Positions 17,948-26,334 of a stretch of 64,000 nt of DNA are shown here, piece after piece. Source of the stretch: Thiomicrospira sp. WB1 (GTDB lineage: Bacteria > Pseudomonadota > Gammaproteobacteria > Thiomicrospirales > Thiomicrospiraceae). Below the pieces are notes generated by a model, which saw only the letters and a list, made by a program, of their open reading frames with translations, did no database searches and had not been told where the DNA came from. Position numbers and translations under genes: made by a program. The stretch spans positions 744,001 to 808,000 of the forward strand of contig NZ_LQBN01000001.1 in the NCBI RefSeq assembly GCF_001507535.1, given 5' to 3'. Every line of letters starts with the position of its first letter. Position 1 is the first letter of the stretch.

Positions 17948-19324
17948 GTGCTTGTTCGTTTTGCCGTTGAGAATTTTATGTCTTTTCGTGAATCTGCTGA
18001 ACTGTCAATGGTGGCAAGTAGGGTTCAACTTCATCCTGATCATGTTGTTCGCCCTAAAAGACGAACAGGGTTACGACTATTAAAGTCTTCAGTGATATAC
18101 GGTGCGAATGCTTCAGGAAAATCAAACCTAATTAAGGGGATGAATTTAGCCCAAAAATTGGTGACGGCAGGGGAGGTGGCTGGTAAAAACCTTCCTTTTT
18201 CACCTTTTAAACTGGACAAAACTGCACTTAAGAAGCCGACGCGATTTGAGTTTGAAATAAAGTGCGGTGAAATATACTATGCTTATGGATTTTCAATGAA
18301 TAGCAAACGCTATGTTGAGGAGTGGCTATATGAAATTCATCGTAAAAAAGAGAGGTTGATTTTTGAGCGAGAGTATATTGATCAAAAAACTATCTTTAAA
18401 TTTGACGGGTTGAAAACAAAAACAGATTCGGATAGGCAGTTTCTTGAGTTTATTGGCAGGGGGACACCTGAAAATAGACTGTTCCTCCGAGAGTGCTTTG
18501 AGAGGAATGTTTTTAAGGACCTCTCTTACCTTTCTTCGTTAAAAACTGTATATGCTTGGTTTGATGATAGGTTGACAATTTTGTTCCCTAGTTCCAAGTA
18601 CGCTGGTCTCGAAATGGATCTTCATTCTGATGACCTTAATGTCGGTTTGCTTTCTACAGTATTAAATCATTTTGATACAGGTATTTCTAATTTAAGCCTA
18701 AAGAAAATTGACTTAAAGAATGATGCCCCAGAAATACCTGAGGAAGTAAAAGAAGAGGTTTATAAAAGGCTTGAAGAAAAAGAGGCTGCCTTGGTTTCTG
18801 GACCAAGAGGTATTCGTTATCATGTTTTCTTGGATTCAGATGGTCAGGCTTTTGCACATAAGTTGATGACCAGTCATCTTGATTCTGATGGTGATGAGGT
18901 TCAGTTCGAGCTAAATCAAGAATCTGATGGAACGCAGCGATTATTAGATATTGCACCTGGTCTTCTAGATCTACTTTCTCAAGATGAAGTGTCACAAGAC
19001 AAAGTCTATGTGATTGATGAACTTGACCGTAGTCTTCATACTGAAATTACAACAACTTTAGTTAATACTTTTTTACATATTACAGCTAACCGTGATAGTC
19101 AATTAATCGTTACTACACATGAATCTAATTTATTAAACCTTGATCTACTTAGAAGAGATGAAATTTGGTTTACTCAAAAGAATAAATATGGGCAGTCAAA
19201 GCTTTATTCTTTAGAAGAGTTCAAAGCGCGTTTTGATAAAGACATTCGAAAAGACTATTTGGTAGGCCGGTTTGGCGGAGTGCCTGTGATAAAAGATTTA
19301 TTAAAGGATTTGACCAATGCCTAG
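17948..19324 (+). CDS. AAA15 ATPase of an AbiL/RloAB-type abortive infection pair
   Basis: An OLD/SMC-like ABC-type ATPase of 458 residues. MLVRFAVENFMSFRES is the family start and GANASGKS (52-59) is Walker A. KVYVIDELDRSLH near the C terminus is Walker B, followed by a D/H-loop region LIVTTHESNLL. I choose the GTG at 17948 over the frame-first GTG at 17939, because GGGAG at 17935-17939 is then 8 bp away, and homologues start with M-L-(I/V)-R-F. The next gene starts inside its last codons (8-bp overlap), so the two are translationally coupled. Known relatives (RloA, AbiL, PARIS AriA) act in phage defence with a Toprim nuclease partner. Role here is inferred from pairing. Confidence 0.85.
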   Translation: MLVRFAVENFMSFRESAELSMVASRVQLHPDHVVRPKRRTGLRLLKSSVIYGANASGKSNLIKGMNLAQKLVTAGEVAGKNLPFSPFKLDKTALKKPTRFEFEIKCGEIYYAYGFSMNSKRYVEEWLYEIHRKKERLIFEREYIDQKTIFKFDGLKTKTDSDRQFLEFIGRGTPENRLFLRECFERNVFKDLSYLSSLKTVYAWFDDRLTILFPSSKYAGLEMDLHSDDLNVGLLSTVLNHFDTGISNLSLKKIDLKNDAPEIPEEVKEEVYKRLEEKEAALVSGPRGIRYHVFLDSDGQAFAHKLMTSHLDSDGDEVQFELNQESDGTQRLLDIAPGLLDLLSQDEVSQDKVYVIDELDRSLHTEITTTLVNTFLHITANRDSQLIVTTHESNLLNLDLLRRDEIWFTQKNKYGQSKLYSLEEFKARFDKDIRKDYLVGRFGGVPVIKDLLKDLTNA

Positions 19325-19970
19325 GCAGCGGCGCTCGTTCAATCGTATATCAGGAGTTAAAGATCCTTCTTTGATTGTTATTGCCTGTGAGGGTGAGGTC
19401 ACCGAATTGGCATATTTTGAGGGGGTACGAGAAAAGCTTGATGAAGCTGGATCAAAACTAAAAATTAAACCTTTACCTGCCCGAGAAAATAGCCATAGTG
19501 CTCCAAAATACGTTCTTGATCAAATGGACTCTTATAAGAAACAATATGGTAAAGATAGAGGTGATGAACTTTGTTTAGTAATTGACCGAGATGAACAAGC
19601 ATGGGAGACATCTGCTATTGCTGACGTTGCTCAGCAATGTTTTCAAAAAGATTATCTTTTGGCCTTAAGCAACCCATGCTTTGAACTCTGGCTACTATTG
19701 CACCATGAAGATGTTGACAATGTCCCTGAAGAACTTAAGAGACAATTTTTAGAGAACAACTGTAACTGTAGGTTTATAAAATCACGTCTTGTTAATGTTA
19801 TGGATGGATTTAATCCAGCAAACCTAAGAATTGATGATTTTTGGGAAAAAACAAACTTAGCGATAGATAGAGCAAGAAGTCTCGATGTAAATCCTGGAGA
19901 CAGGTGGCCGAATACGCTAGCAACGCGTGTTTATTTGATAATGGAAAAAGTTTTAGATCGTCTGACTTGA
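19317..19970 (+). CDS. RloB-family Toprim-like effector of the AbiL-type pair
   Basis: A 217-residue protein with the RloB pattern: CEGEVTELAYFEG near residues 24-36, LVIDRDE in the middle and LALSNPCFELWLLLHHED, then a C-terminal DRWPNTLATRVY. The Glu and Asp-x-Asp positions match the acidic metal site of Toprim nucleases. The first 10 residues are basic (PRQRRSFNR), as is common in RloB. It starts within the end of the ATPase gene. By analogy with AbiL and PARIS, the ATPase would sense infection and release this nuclease. Target unknown. Confidence 0.85.
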   Translation: MPRQRRSFNRISGVKDPSLIVIACEGEVTELAYFEGVREKLDEAGSKLKIKPLPARENSHSAPKYVLDQMDSYKKQYGKDRGDELCLVIDRDEQAWETSAIADVAQQCFQKDYLLALSNPCFELWLLLHHEDVDNVPEELKRQFLENNCNCRFIKSRLVNVMDGFNPANLRIDDFWEKTNLAIDRARSLDVNPGDRWPNTLATRVYLIMEKVLDRLT

Positions 19971-20062
19971 GTTGCTACACTGAATTCAAATTTTTATAGG
20001 CTCGAGCGTTATTCTTTACGAAGGCCTATGTCTATCAAATGATCTCTTGTCAAAGGAGATAA

Positions 20063-20287
20063 ATGCCTTACAAAACCATTCAACAACTGCCGGATTCGGT
20101 CAAAGACAACCTGCCCAAAGAGGCGCAAACCATCTATAAAGAGGCATTTAACAGTGCCTGGAAAGAGTACGCCGACCCTAAAGAACGTCGCGATGATGCG
20201 TCACAGGAAGAAGTGGCACACAAGGTAGCCTGGAGCGCGGTGAAAAACGTGTACCACAAGCAAAATGGGGAATGGGTCAAGAAGTAA
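20063..20287 (+). CDS. ChaB family protein
   Basis: A 74-residue protein matching ChaB: MPYKTIQQLPDSVKDNLP, then AQTIYKEAFNSAWKEY, and a C-terminal AHKVAWSAVKNVYHK. E. coli ChaB is linked to the ChaA cation antiporter, but its molecular role is unclear; no chaA is near. AAAGGAGATAA precedes the ATG. Its end overlaps the convergent hydrogenase gene by 11 bp. Base composition returns to the backbone level here, marking the right limit of the AT-rich insert. Confidence 0.9.
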   Translation: MPYKTIQQLPDSVKDNLPKEAQTIYKEAFNSAWKEYADPKERRDDASQEEVAHKVAWSAVKNVYHKQNGEWVKK

Positions 20288-22352
20288 CCCTTTTCAGAGA
20301 GAGAATCAGTGGCTTTGATTCAGTGCTCGTGTTCTGTTCGGTCAATATCAATTCAAAGTGACAATACTCGCCGTTAGGCGTGATCACGCTCAAATCTTCG
20401 CGATCGGCACGAGACGCCATTTTGTGGCGTTGAAACCCTGGACCAAATTGGCGCGGTGGCAAACGCTGTTCGATCAGGGCGGCAATCTGTGCGTGACCCG
20501 TTACTTCACCAAAAGGCGAGGCGGTGTTCCAACGCCCATCAGGATGAAACAGTTCGGCGGCGGCCTGGCCGTCACGACGATCGACGCAATCAAGAAAACG
20601 CATCAACATCAGTCGCTTGGAATGACGGGGCGCATAGTGGGTGTGCAGTAACGCGTGGGCCTGATCCGATCCGGGCTGCGTCAGCTCGGTTTGATAGAGT
20701 GTTTGAATGTCTGGGTTTTCATAAGAACGACGACGGGGCGCATTTTGATCAATGCTGTAAATGGCCTGCATGCGTTTTTCCAAAACCTGCGGGTCCATGG
20801 ATTTGGGTTCCCCACCACCGCCCAGGCAGCCTCCGACACAGGCCATGACTTCGATGGCGACAAATTCGTCACGCCACAGGTCGGTGGTCAGTAACTCTTG
20901 TGCTGCCGCAATGCCATTGCAGATCGCCACCTTGCCCACGCCAGGAATCTCGGCGGTTTTGATCCCTTTCGCCACCCCGCGCAGTTGGTGCCACTCCAGC
21001 GGCATTTGATCTTCCTGACCGATCAAGTGCGCGGCGGTGCGCACCACGGCTTCCATCACGCCGCCCGAAGCACCGAAAATTTGCGCTGCGCCGGTGCTTT
21101 CTCCCAGCGGATTGTCAAAACGACCGTCTTCGGGCAGGGCGTTAAAAGCAATGCCGCGGGTTTTGATCATGCGCGCCAGTTCGCGTGTGGTCAGCACCTG
21201 ATCCACATCACCGGAGACACCGGGGCGTTTCGACTCATCTTTTTTCGCGGTGCAGGGCATGATGCTGACCACATAGGGTTCGGCCTGACCTTGGGCGAAG
21301 TCATCGCCCAGTGAGCGGGCAAAGGCGCCGCGCTTGCTGAGTGCACCGTGCATTTGCTGAGGCGATTTGGTGGTGCTCAAATGGGGCAAAAGGTCGGGCC
21401 GATTGAGTTCCACCCAATTGATCCAGCCGGGACAGCATGAGGTGAACAGAGGCAGGTTTTTCTGCGCTTTCAGCCGATTTAACAGTTCGGTGCCTTCTTC
21501 CATAATGGTCAGATCGGCAGCAAAGTTAGTGTCGAAGACGTGATCGAACCCCAGTTGGCGCAAGGCATTGATCATCCGCCCGGTGCTGATGGTGCCGGGT
21601 TTCATGCCAAATTCTTCACTGATGGCCACGCGTGTGGCCGGGGCGACCTGCACCGCTGAAACCCGACGGTGATGGTCCAGTGTGTGGATCACATCATGCC
21701 AGTTGGGTGTTTCAATCAAGGCGCCAACCGGGCACACCAGCGTGCATTGGCCGCAGGAAATGCAGTTGGTTTCGGCCAGAGACCGATCAAATACCGTGAC
21801 TGGAATGCGCCCGGAACCCGGCTCGGCAAAACCGATAATGTGCAGTTGCTGACCCGGGTCGCCACAGGCTTCGGCACAAAGGCCGCATTCAATGCACTTG
21901 GACAAATCGCGCCAGATACTGGGCGAGGTGTGGTCGGTCAGGCGATGCTCAGGATGCACTTGTGACCCGCGTGCCAGTTTGGGCCAGACATCTTCCAGTT
22001 GGTATTCGCTCACGAGATTTTGAAACTGACAATCGCCATTGGCTTCGCAACGGATGCAGTCGTTCGGATGGCGTGCCAGTAACCATTCCAGATTGGCTTT
22101 GCGAAATTCGGTCAGTTCAGGCGTGTCGGTGGTGACCTGATCGCCATCCTTGGCTGGCGCAATGCAGGCAGGTTGAGATCGGTTTTCACTGCTGACGTCC
22201 ACCAGGCACATCCGGCAGACACCATGACAGGGCAAAAGCGGATAATAACAAAGCGTTGGAACATGCACCCCGGCGGCTTTGGTCGCATCCAGCAGCGTGG
22301 CACCGTTTTCAACTTCCACCGATTTTCCATTGACCGTGACGCTAAGCATCAT
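20277..22352 (-). CDS. [FeFe] hydrogenase with full Fe-S relay and a C-terminal SnoaL/NTF2-like domain
   Basis: A 691-residue, CpI-like soluble hydrogenase. In order: [2Fe-2S] domain (C35, C46, C49, C63); His-ligated cluster H95-x3-C99-x2-C102-x5-C108; two [4Fe-4S] motifs (C153/156/159/163, C197/200/203/207). H-cluster motifs follow: TSCCPGW (304-310), MPCTAKK (365-371), EVMACVGGC (501-509). The proton-relay Cys306 is kept. The small-subunit-like segment ends at LLHTHY (568-573). About 115 further residues (577-691) read like a SnoaL/NTF2 fold (FLDCVDRRDG, ELFHPDGRWN, FGEVTG), which I do not know from this family. GGGAGGG precedes the ATG pair at 22352/22349. HydE/F/G maturases are not in the window. 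No signal peptide; cytoplasmic. Confidence 0.93.
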   Translation of the reverse strand: MMLSVTVNGKSVEVENGATLLDATKAAGVHVPTLCYYPLLPCHGVCRMCLVDVSSENRSQPACIAPAKDGDQVTTDTPELTEFRKANLEWLLARHPNDCIRCEANGDCQFQNLVSEYQLEDVWPKLARGSQVHPEHRLTDHTSPSIWRDLSKCIECGLCAEACGDPGQQLHIIGFAEPGSGRIPVTVFDRSLAETNCISCGQCTLVCPVGALIETPNWHDVIHTLDHHRRVSAVQVAPATRVAISEEFGMKPGTISTGRMINALRQLGFDHVFDTNFAADLTIMEEGTELLNRLKAQKNLPLFTSCCPGWINWVELNRPDLLPHLSTTKSPQQMHGALSKRGAFARSLGDDFAQGQAEPYVVSIMPCTAKKDESKRPGVSGDVDQVLTTRELARMIKTRGIAFNALPEDGRFDNPLGESTGAAQIFGASGGVMEAVVRTAAHLIGQEDQMPLEWHQLRGVAKGIKTAEIPGVGKVAICNGIAAAQELLTTDLWRDEFVAIEVMACVGGCLGGGGEPKSMDPQVLEKRMQAIYSIDQNAPRRRSYENPDIQTLYQTELTQPGSDQAHALLHTHYAPRHSKRLMLMRFLDCVDRRDGQAAAELFHPDGRWNTASPFGEVTGHAQIAALIEQRLPPRQFGPGFQRHKMASRADREDLSVITPNGEYCHFELILTEQNTSTESKPLILSLKRVTS

Positions 22353-22515
22353 GTTTTCCCTCCCACCATTTCTATAATACTGAAGTAGCGTGCGGAGTAG
22401 GAAATGTTTTGAGTAAGGAGGGCTGAAATGGGTGGTTCATCCAATTGAGACTCGAACCGGGCGGGCGCTTCGTCTAGAATGAGCGCACTAAAATCAAGAC
22501 TTAAATGGATGTATT

Positions 22516-23076
22516 ATGGCCGGATCGTTGTTTGATCAGTTGAAAAGCTCGGGCTTGGTGGACGAAAAGAAAGCCAAACAAGTGCAACGAGAAAAGCACC
22601 AACAAAACAAAAAAAGCAAAGCCAACAAGGCCAAAAAAGGCCAGAAGCAAACCAGTCAGTCAGCACAATTGGCTCAGGAAGCGGCGCAAAAACAAGCCGA
22701 GCAGGCTCAGCGTCTTAATCAGCAGAGAGCACAGCAGCAAGCCCAAAAAGCCCTGCAGGCCGAGTTGAAACAAATCATTGAAAACAGTCAGATCAAAGGC
22801 TATGCAGGCGACATTCGCTATCACTTCGTGGACGATGGCCAAGTGCAAACCCTGCAGGTCAATGCCAAAACTCAACAGCAGCTCGGCAAAGAATCATTAA
22901 GGATTGTGCGTTTCAAACAGGGCTATGCCCTGGTTTCAAAAGAGACCGCCAACAAAATTGCCCAGCGCGATGCATCGTGTTTGGTGGCAGTGCCAAGCGA
23001 CAAAAATGAGAATCTTTCTGAAGAAGACGCAGCCTATTACGCCAAGTTTAAAATTCCGGACGATCTGATCTGGTAA
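22516..23076 (+). CDS. DUF2058 family protein (YaiL-like)
   Basis: A 186-residue protein with MAGSLFDQLKSSGLVDEKKA at the start, a long Lys/Gln/Ala-rich coiled coil (about 20-95), and a globular end (GDIRYHFVDDGQVQTL...CLVAVP...AAYYAKFKIPDDLIW). All these are typical of DUF2058/YaiL, a conserved gammaproteobacterial family of unknown function, sometimes called nucleoprotein/polynucleotide-associated. Divergent from the hydrogenase, with 163 bp between starts. Confidence 0.9.
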   Translation: MAGSLFDQLKSSGLVDEKKAKQVQREKHQQNKKSKANKAKKGQKQTSQSAQLAQEAAQKQAEQAQRLNQQRAQQQAQKALQAELKQIIENSQIKGYAGDIRYHFVDDGQVQTLQVNAKTQQQLGKESLRIVRFKQGYALVSKETANKIAQRDASCLVAVPSDKNENLSEEDAAYYAKFKIPDDLIW

Positions 23077-23213
23077 ACGTATCAGTGCAAAGAGCATGGC
23101 GTGATGAGGGCCATAGAGTAGCCAAGCAGAATGTCAAAAACTTAACTAACTAACTGTCGCACGCTAAAGAATTATTTACAGGCTCGAGTTAAACCGTCCT
23201 GATAACGGGTTAG

Positions 23214-23453
23214 AACCCCCGCAGGGATAATGCCGTTGTCGAGCGCTTCTTCGGCAGCCTCAAGCATGAATGGTTGAACATTATGATTCACATTGAGCAC
23301 CAAAACATGAAGTCAGACGTTGATGGATATGTCCGTTATTACAACCATCGACGACTGCATTCCACCTTGGGTGATATGAGCCCGGTGAAGTATGAACTCA
23401 TCGGCGGTGTCGCTGAAGATAATTTAACGGAAAAAGTGTCCGATTTTTGTTGA
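23214..23453 (+). pseudogene. IS3-family transposase (OrfB) C-terminal remnant
   Basis: One frame, closed upstream by TAG at 23211, reads RDNAVVERFFGSLKHEWLN, then GYVRYYNHRRLHSTLG, MSPVKYE and VSDFC-stop. This is the C-terminal end of the DDE transposase of IS3-type elements, including the glutamate of the DDE triad in VVERFF. The rest of the element is missing. The stretch after the stop (TGACCGG) resembles an IS right end. Confidence 0.85.
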
Positions 23454-23461
23454 CCGGAACA

Positions 23462-23563
23462 GCGCAATATTTAGCCACACAGTGGTTGTGGACCTACAAT
23501 AAAGAAAGACCGAATTCGGTCATTGGTCGAGCGCCGCCAAGATACTTAATAGATGCGGCTTAA
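23462..23563 (+). pseudogene. Second IS3-family transposase tail fragment
   Basis: AQYLATQWLWTYNKERPNSV, then IGRAPPRYLIDAA-stop, matches the last 35 or so residues of another IS3-type (IS51/IS407-like) transposase. It begins 8 bp after the first remnant, so two different insertions have collapsed together. Confidence 0.75.
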
Positions 23564-23754
23564 ATCTCTACTTTTAAATCCGGTTAGAAATGGGGGGATT
23601 ACAAAGTTATGCCATGATTGGCAACGATTTTATAGTCTTTCCTACCACAAATGAATAACTAAATTGTCAGAGAGCCTAACACATTACTGTATTTTTTATA
23701 GTTAAGGTGTTATAACTACATACGGTTTTATGAAAAATCAATGAAGGAGTTGTT

Positions 23755-26244
23755 TTGAATCCTCGCATTAAAAATGCATTTTTAAATGGAAGACTTGTCT
23801 TAATGCTAGGTGCAGGAGCATCTATTGGTTGTAAAAACTCTCTAGGTGAAGATCCTCCTTTAGCTGACGCGCTAGCTAAATTACTAGCAAAGGAAATTGG
23901 GGAAGAATATTCTAATGAGGATTTATCCGAGGTTTACACTGCCGCAAAAGAAAGCATGGGAAACCAAATCCACCTATTTTTTGAAAAGTATTACAAGCAC
24001 TGTCAGCCGTCCAATGAATACAAAAAACTTGTACAGTACCCCTTTTTCAGAATCTATACCTTGAATATCGATGACGGCTTTGAGAAAGCGGCGCATCAAT
24101 CCGGTCTCCAGAAATTCAATGTTAAAAATAGAGATGACAATATCTCTGAAGTAGATCAATTTTATAGGACATTAGATTATATTAAGCTAAACGGTGATGT
24201 TAATTTACCTAAGAAAGGGTTTATTTTTTCGCCTCAAGAATATGCTATGGGGTCAGTGAGTGAACACCAATGGTATGATGAGTTAGGCAGTGATTTTCAG
24301 AAATATACCTTCCTTTTTATTGGTACTCGACTAAAAGAACCATTATTTCTACATCATGTTGAAAAATATAAAAAAAGAACCGGAGGTAGTCAACAAAAAA
24401 GCTATATTCTGGTGCCGAATTTAACTCCTATCCAAAAACGTAGTTTAGAAGCATCAAATATTGAACACTTAGAAGGCAAACTAAGTGATTTAGTTGAATG
24501 GTTAGAAGCTGAGTTTTCAACTCATCCAACGGGAAAAGACATAGTTTTAAAGACTCGTCCTGAGTTAGCTTTAGAAAGTGATGAAAATTTAAGTTTGTTT
24601 TCAGGTGTAATTCCCGTAAACAGATCATCTTTATACCTAATAAAAAAGGATACGTACAATTCATCTATAAAAAACTTTTACAAAGGATTTAAACCGACTT
24701 GGTTTGATTTGCTTGAGGGAGTTCCAGCTAAACTAGAAAAACCAGATCAATTCTATAATCGAGTATTAAAAGATGATAATGCAAAACCTCTCGAATTACA
24801 CCTGATTTTTGGTTCGGCTGGTTCCGGAAAAAGCACTGCATTAAAGCAGATGGCCTTAAACATCTCGGATGAAAGTATTAGGTCTGTCTACTTTATTGAA
24901 GAATACAAAAACAACTTTCAAGAACTTATTTTTGAGTTAGATCGAAGGCACAAAAAACCCTATTATATTTTTATAGAAAGAATTGGTGATACAGCACAAC
25001 AAGTTCTTGAAATAATTAAATCGTCAAAATCAACAAAAGCTATTTTTATAAGTTCTGAAAATCCTAAAATATGGAGAACAAGAGTTGAGGAATATCTAAG
25101 AGAATATCTAACATCATCAATAGATATTTCTCAAATAACAGAAAATGACGCAGAACAAATATTAGAGAAATTAAAAATTCATGGAAATTGGACTAGACTA
25201 GGTCAGATGTCCGCTAAAAAAAGAAAGATTGAACTTTATAAAAAATCTAAACATCAACTTCTAATTGGTTTAATAGAAGCGACTTCTGGTGAGGGGTACA
25301 ATCAAATAATTAAAAAAGATTATTCTGCGATTGAATGTGAATCAGAAAGATCTTTACTTCTACTTGCTGGTTTGGCGACAACACAAAGAGTTCCTGCAAA
25401 TGAGGCAACTTTGACTAGGGCGTTATCACACCTTGGTTTGAATTGTAATGTACATCAACTGACAGATAAGATGGAAGGAATTGTTACATATAACAATGGG
25501 AGTGTTTTAACTCGACATAGGGTCTATGTTGAACGTCTATTTAATAATTATGTTCCTCATAAAGAGTTGCTACAAGTAATTGAGGCGTATATTCAAGCAT
25601 TTTCAGTATACAAGTTTCCAATTGTCCAAAATATCTCTCGTAATGAAGGCTCAATTTATAAGCATTTAGTTAATGCAAAATCCCTAAAAAAGTTACTTAA
25701 AAACAATAAGGAAAGTGTCTTGTCTGTTTATGAACGGTTTGAAAAGACATTTGAAAACGAAGGACTCTTTTTGATGCAATATGGATTAGCTCTCCGTTCT
25801 TTTGATGAAAACACTCAAGCTTATGAAAAGTTAAGGATAGCGCATCAAGCATTCCCAGAATCTCCGCATATCGAGCATGCGTTAGCTCAACAACGAATTA
25901 TTTTAGCTTGTTCTGAGTCTGATGAAACTATAGCTTTAGCACACTTCAACGAAGCAGAGGATGTATTAAATCGACTCAACACAGCTAATCTTAGAGGCTT
26001 TTCAGATCGATACCCTATTATTACTTTATCTGAAGGTCATGTGAAAGTTATGGAACATTTGGGTTACAAAGATGAAGCAAAAGTCTTAGCGAGGCAATAT
26101 CATGATCGAATTAGCAAACAAGCTAATGCAAAATCAAATCACAGGCTTGCTCAAACAATTAGCAATCTAGCAAGATATTATGTTTCTGGGATTTGGCCAG
26201 AAAAACAACTTGAAGTGGTTAACAAATCTCGGACGATAAATTAA
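23755..26244 (+). CDS. SIR2-domain NTPase, Avs5-like candidate antiphage protein
   Basis: An 829-residue, AT-rich gene. The N-terminal SIR2_2-type domain (about 1-260) shows LGAGAS (18-23), TLNIDD with the NAD-contacting Asn104, and FLFIGTRLKEPLF. The usual catalytic His motif reads KLNGD (144-148), so His is replaced by Asn. A P-loop NTPase follows, with Walker A GSAGSGKS (353-360) and a possible Walker B IFIERIGD. The C-terminal third is helical and TPR-like. SIR2-STAND proteins (Avs5) deplete NAD on infection; this assignment rests on domain order only. Start is TTG, supported by GGAG 5 bp upstream; no ATG alternative fits. Confidence 0.8.
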   Translation: MNPRIKNAFLNGRLVLMLGAGASIGCKNSLGEDPPLADALAKLLAKEIGEEYSNEDLSEVYTAAKESMGNQIHLFFEKYYKHCQPSNEYKKLVQYPFFRIYTLNIDDGFEKAAHQSGLQKFNVKNRDDNISEVDQFYRTLDYIKLNGDVNLPKKGFIFSPQEYAMGSVSEHQWYDELGSDFQKYTFLFIGTRLKEPLFLHHVEKYKKRTGGSQQKSYILVPNLTPIQKRSLEASNIEHLEGKLSDLVEWLEAEFSTHPTGKDIVLKTRPELALESDENLSLFSGVIPVNRSSLYLIKKDTYNSSIKNFYKGFKPTWFDLLEGVPAKLEKPDQFYNRVLKDDNAKPLELHLIFGSAGSGKSTALKQMALNISDESIRSVYFIEEYKNNFQELIFELDRRHKKPYYIFIERIGDTAQQVLEIIKSSKSTKAIFISSENPKIWRTRVEEYLREYLTSSIDISQITENDAEQILEKLKIHGNWTRLGQMSAKKRKIELYKKSKHQLLIGLIEATSGEGYNQIIKKDYSAIECESERSLLLLAGLATTQRVPANEATLTRALSHLGLNCNVHQLTDKMEGIVTYNNGSVLTRHRVYVERLFNNYVPHKELLQVIEAYIQAFSVYKFPIVQNISRNEGSIYKHLVNAKSLKKLLKNNKESVLSVYERFEKTFENEGLFLMQYGLALRSFDENTQAYEKLRIAHQAFPESPHIEHALAQQRIILACSESDETIALAHFNEAEDVLNRLNTANLRGFSDRYPIITLSEGHVKVMEHLGYKDEAKVLARQYHDRISKQANAKSNHRLAQTISNLARYYVSGIWPEKQLEVVNKSRTIN

Positions 26245-26334
26245 GTTTCTCGCCTACTACAACAGGCGCAACGCCATCGTTATAACTGTGTGGACTTTGC
26301 CAAATTTACTTGACCACTACAGGAAAAACCGCGC

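Larger units (their letters stand above)
17737..20010 (+). other. AT-rich inserted segment carrying an AbiL-type defence pair
   Basis: From directly after the tRNA to about 20010 the sequence is clearly richer in A/T than the genes on both sides, and codon use shifts accordingly. It holds only the two-gene AAA15/RloB pair plus about 210 bp of AT-rich leader. I find no integrase and no copy of the tRNA 3' end at the far side, so the insertion mechanism is not visible. Confidence 0.6.

Noticed and set aside
23077-23213. Search for a duplicated tRNA-fMet end (attL) at the left of the island
   Set aside because: No stretch matching the tRNA 3' end was found here, so no attachment sites are annotated.
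26245-26334. YYNRRN-like peptide before the integrase as a third IS3 remnant
   Set aside because: Only a few residues match and no further motif follows; too short to support.
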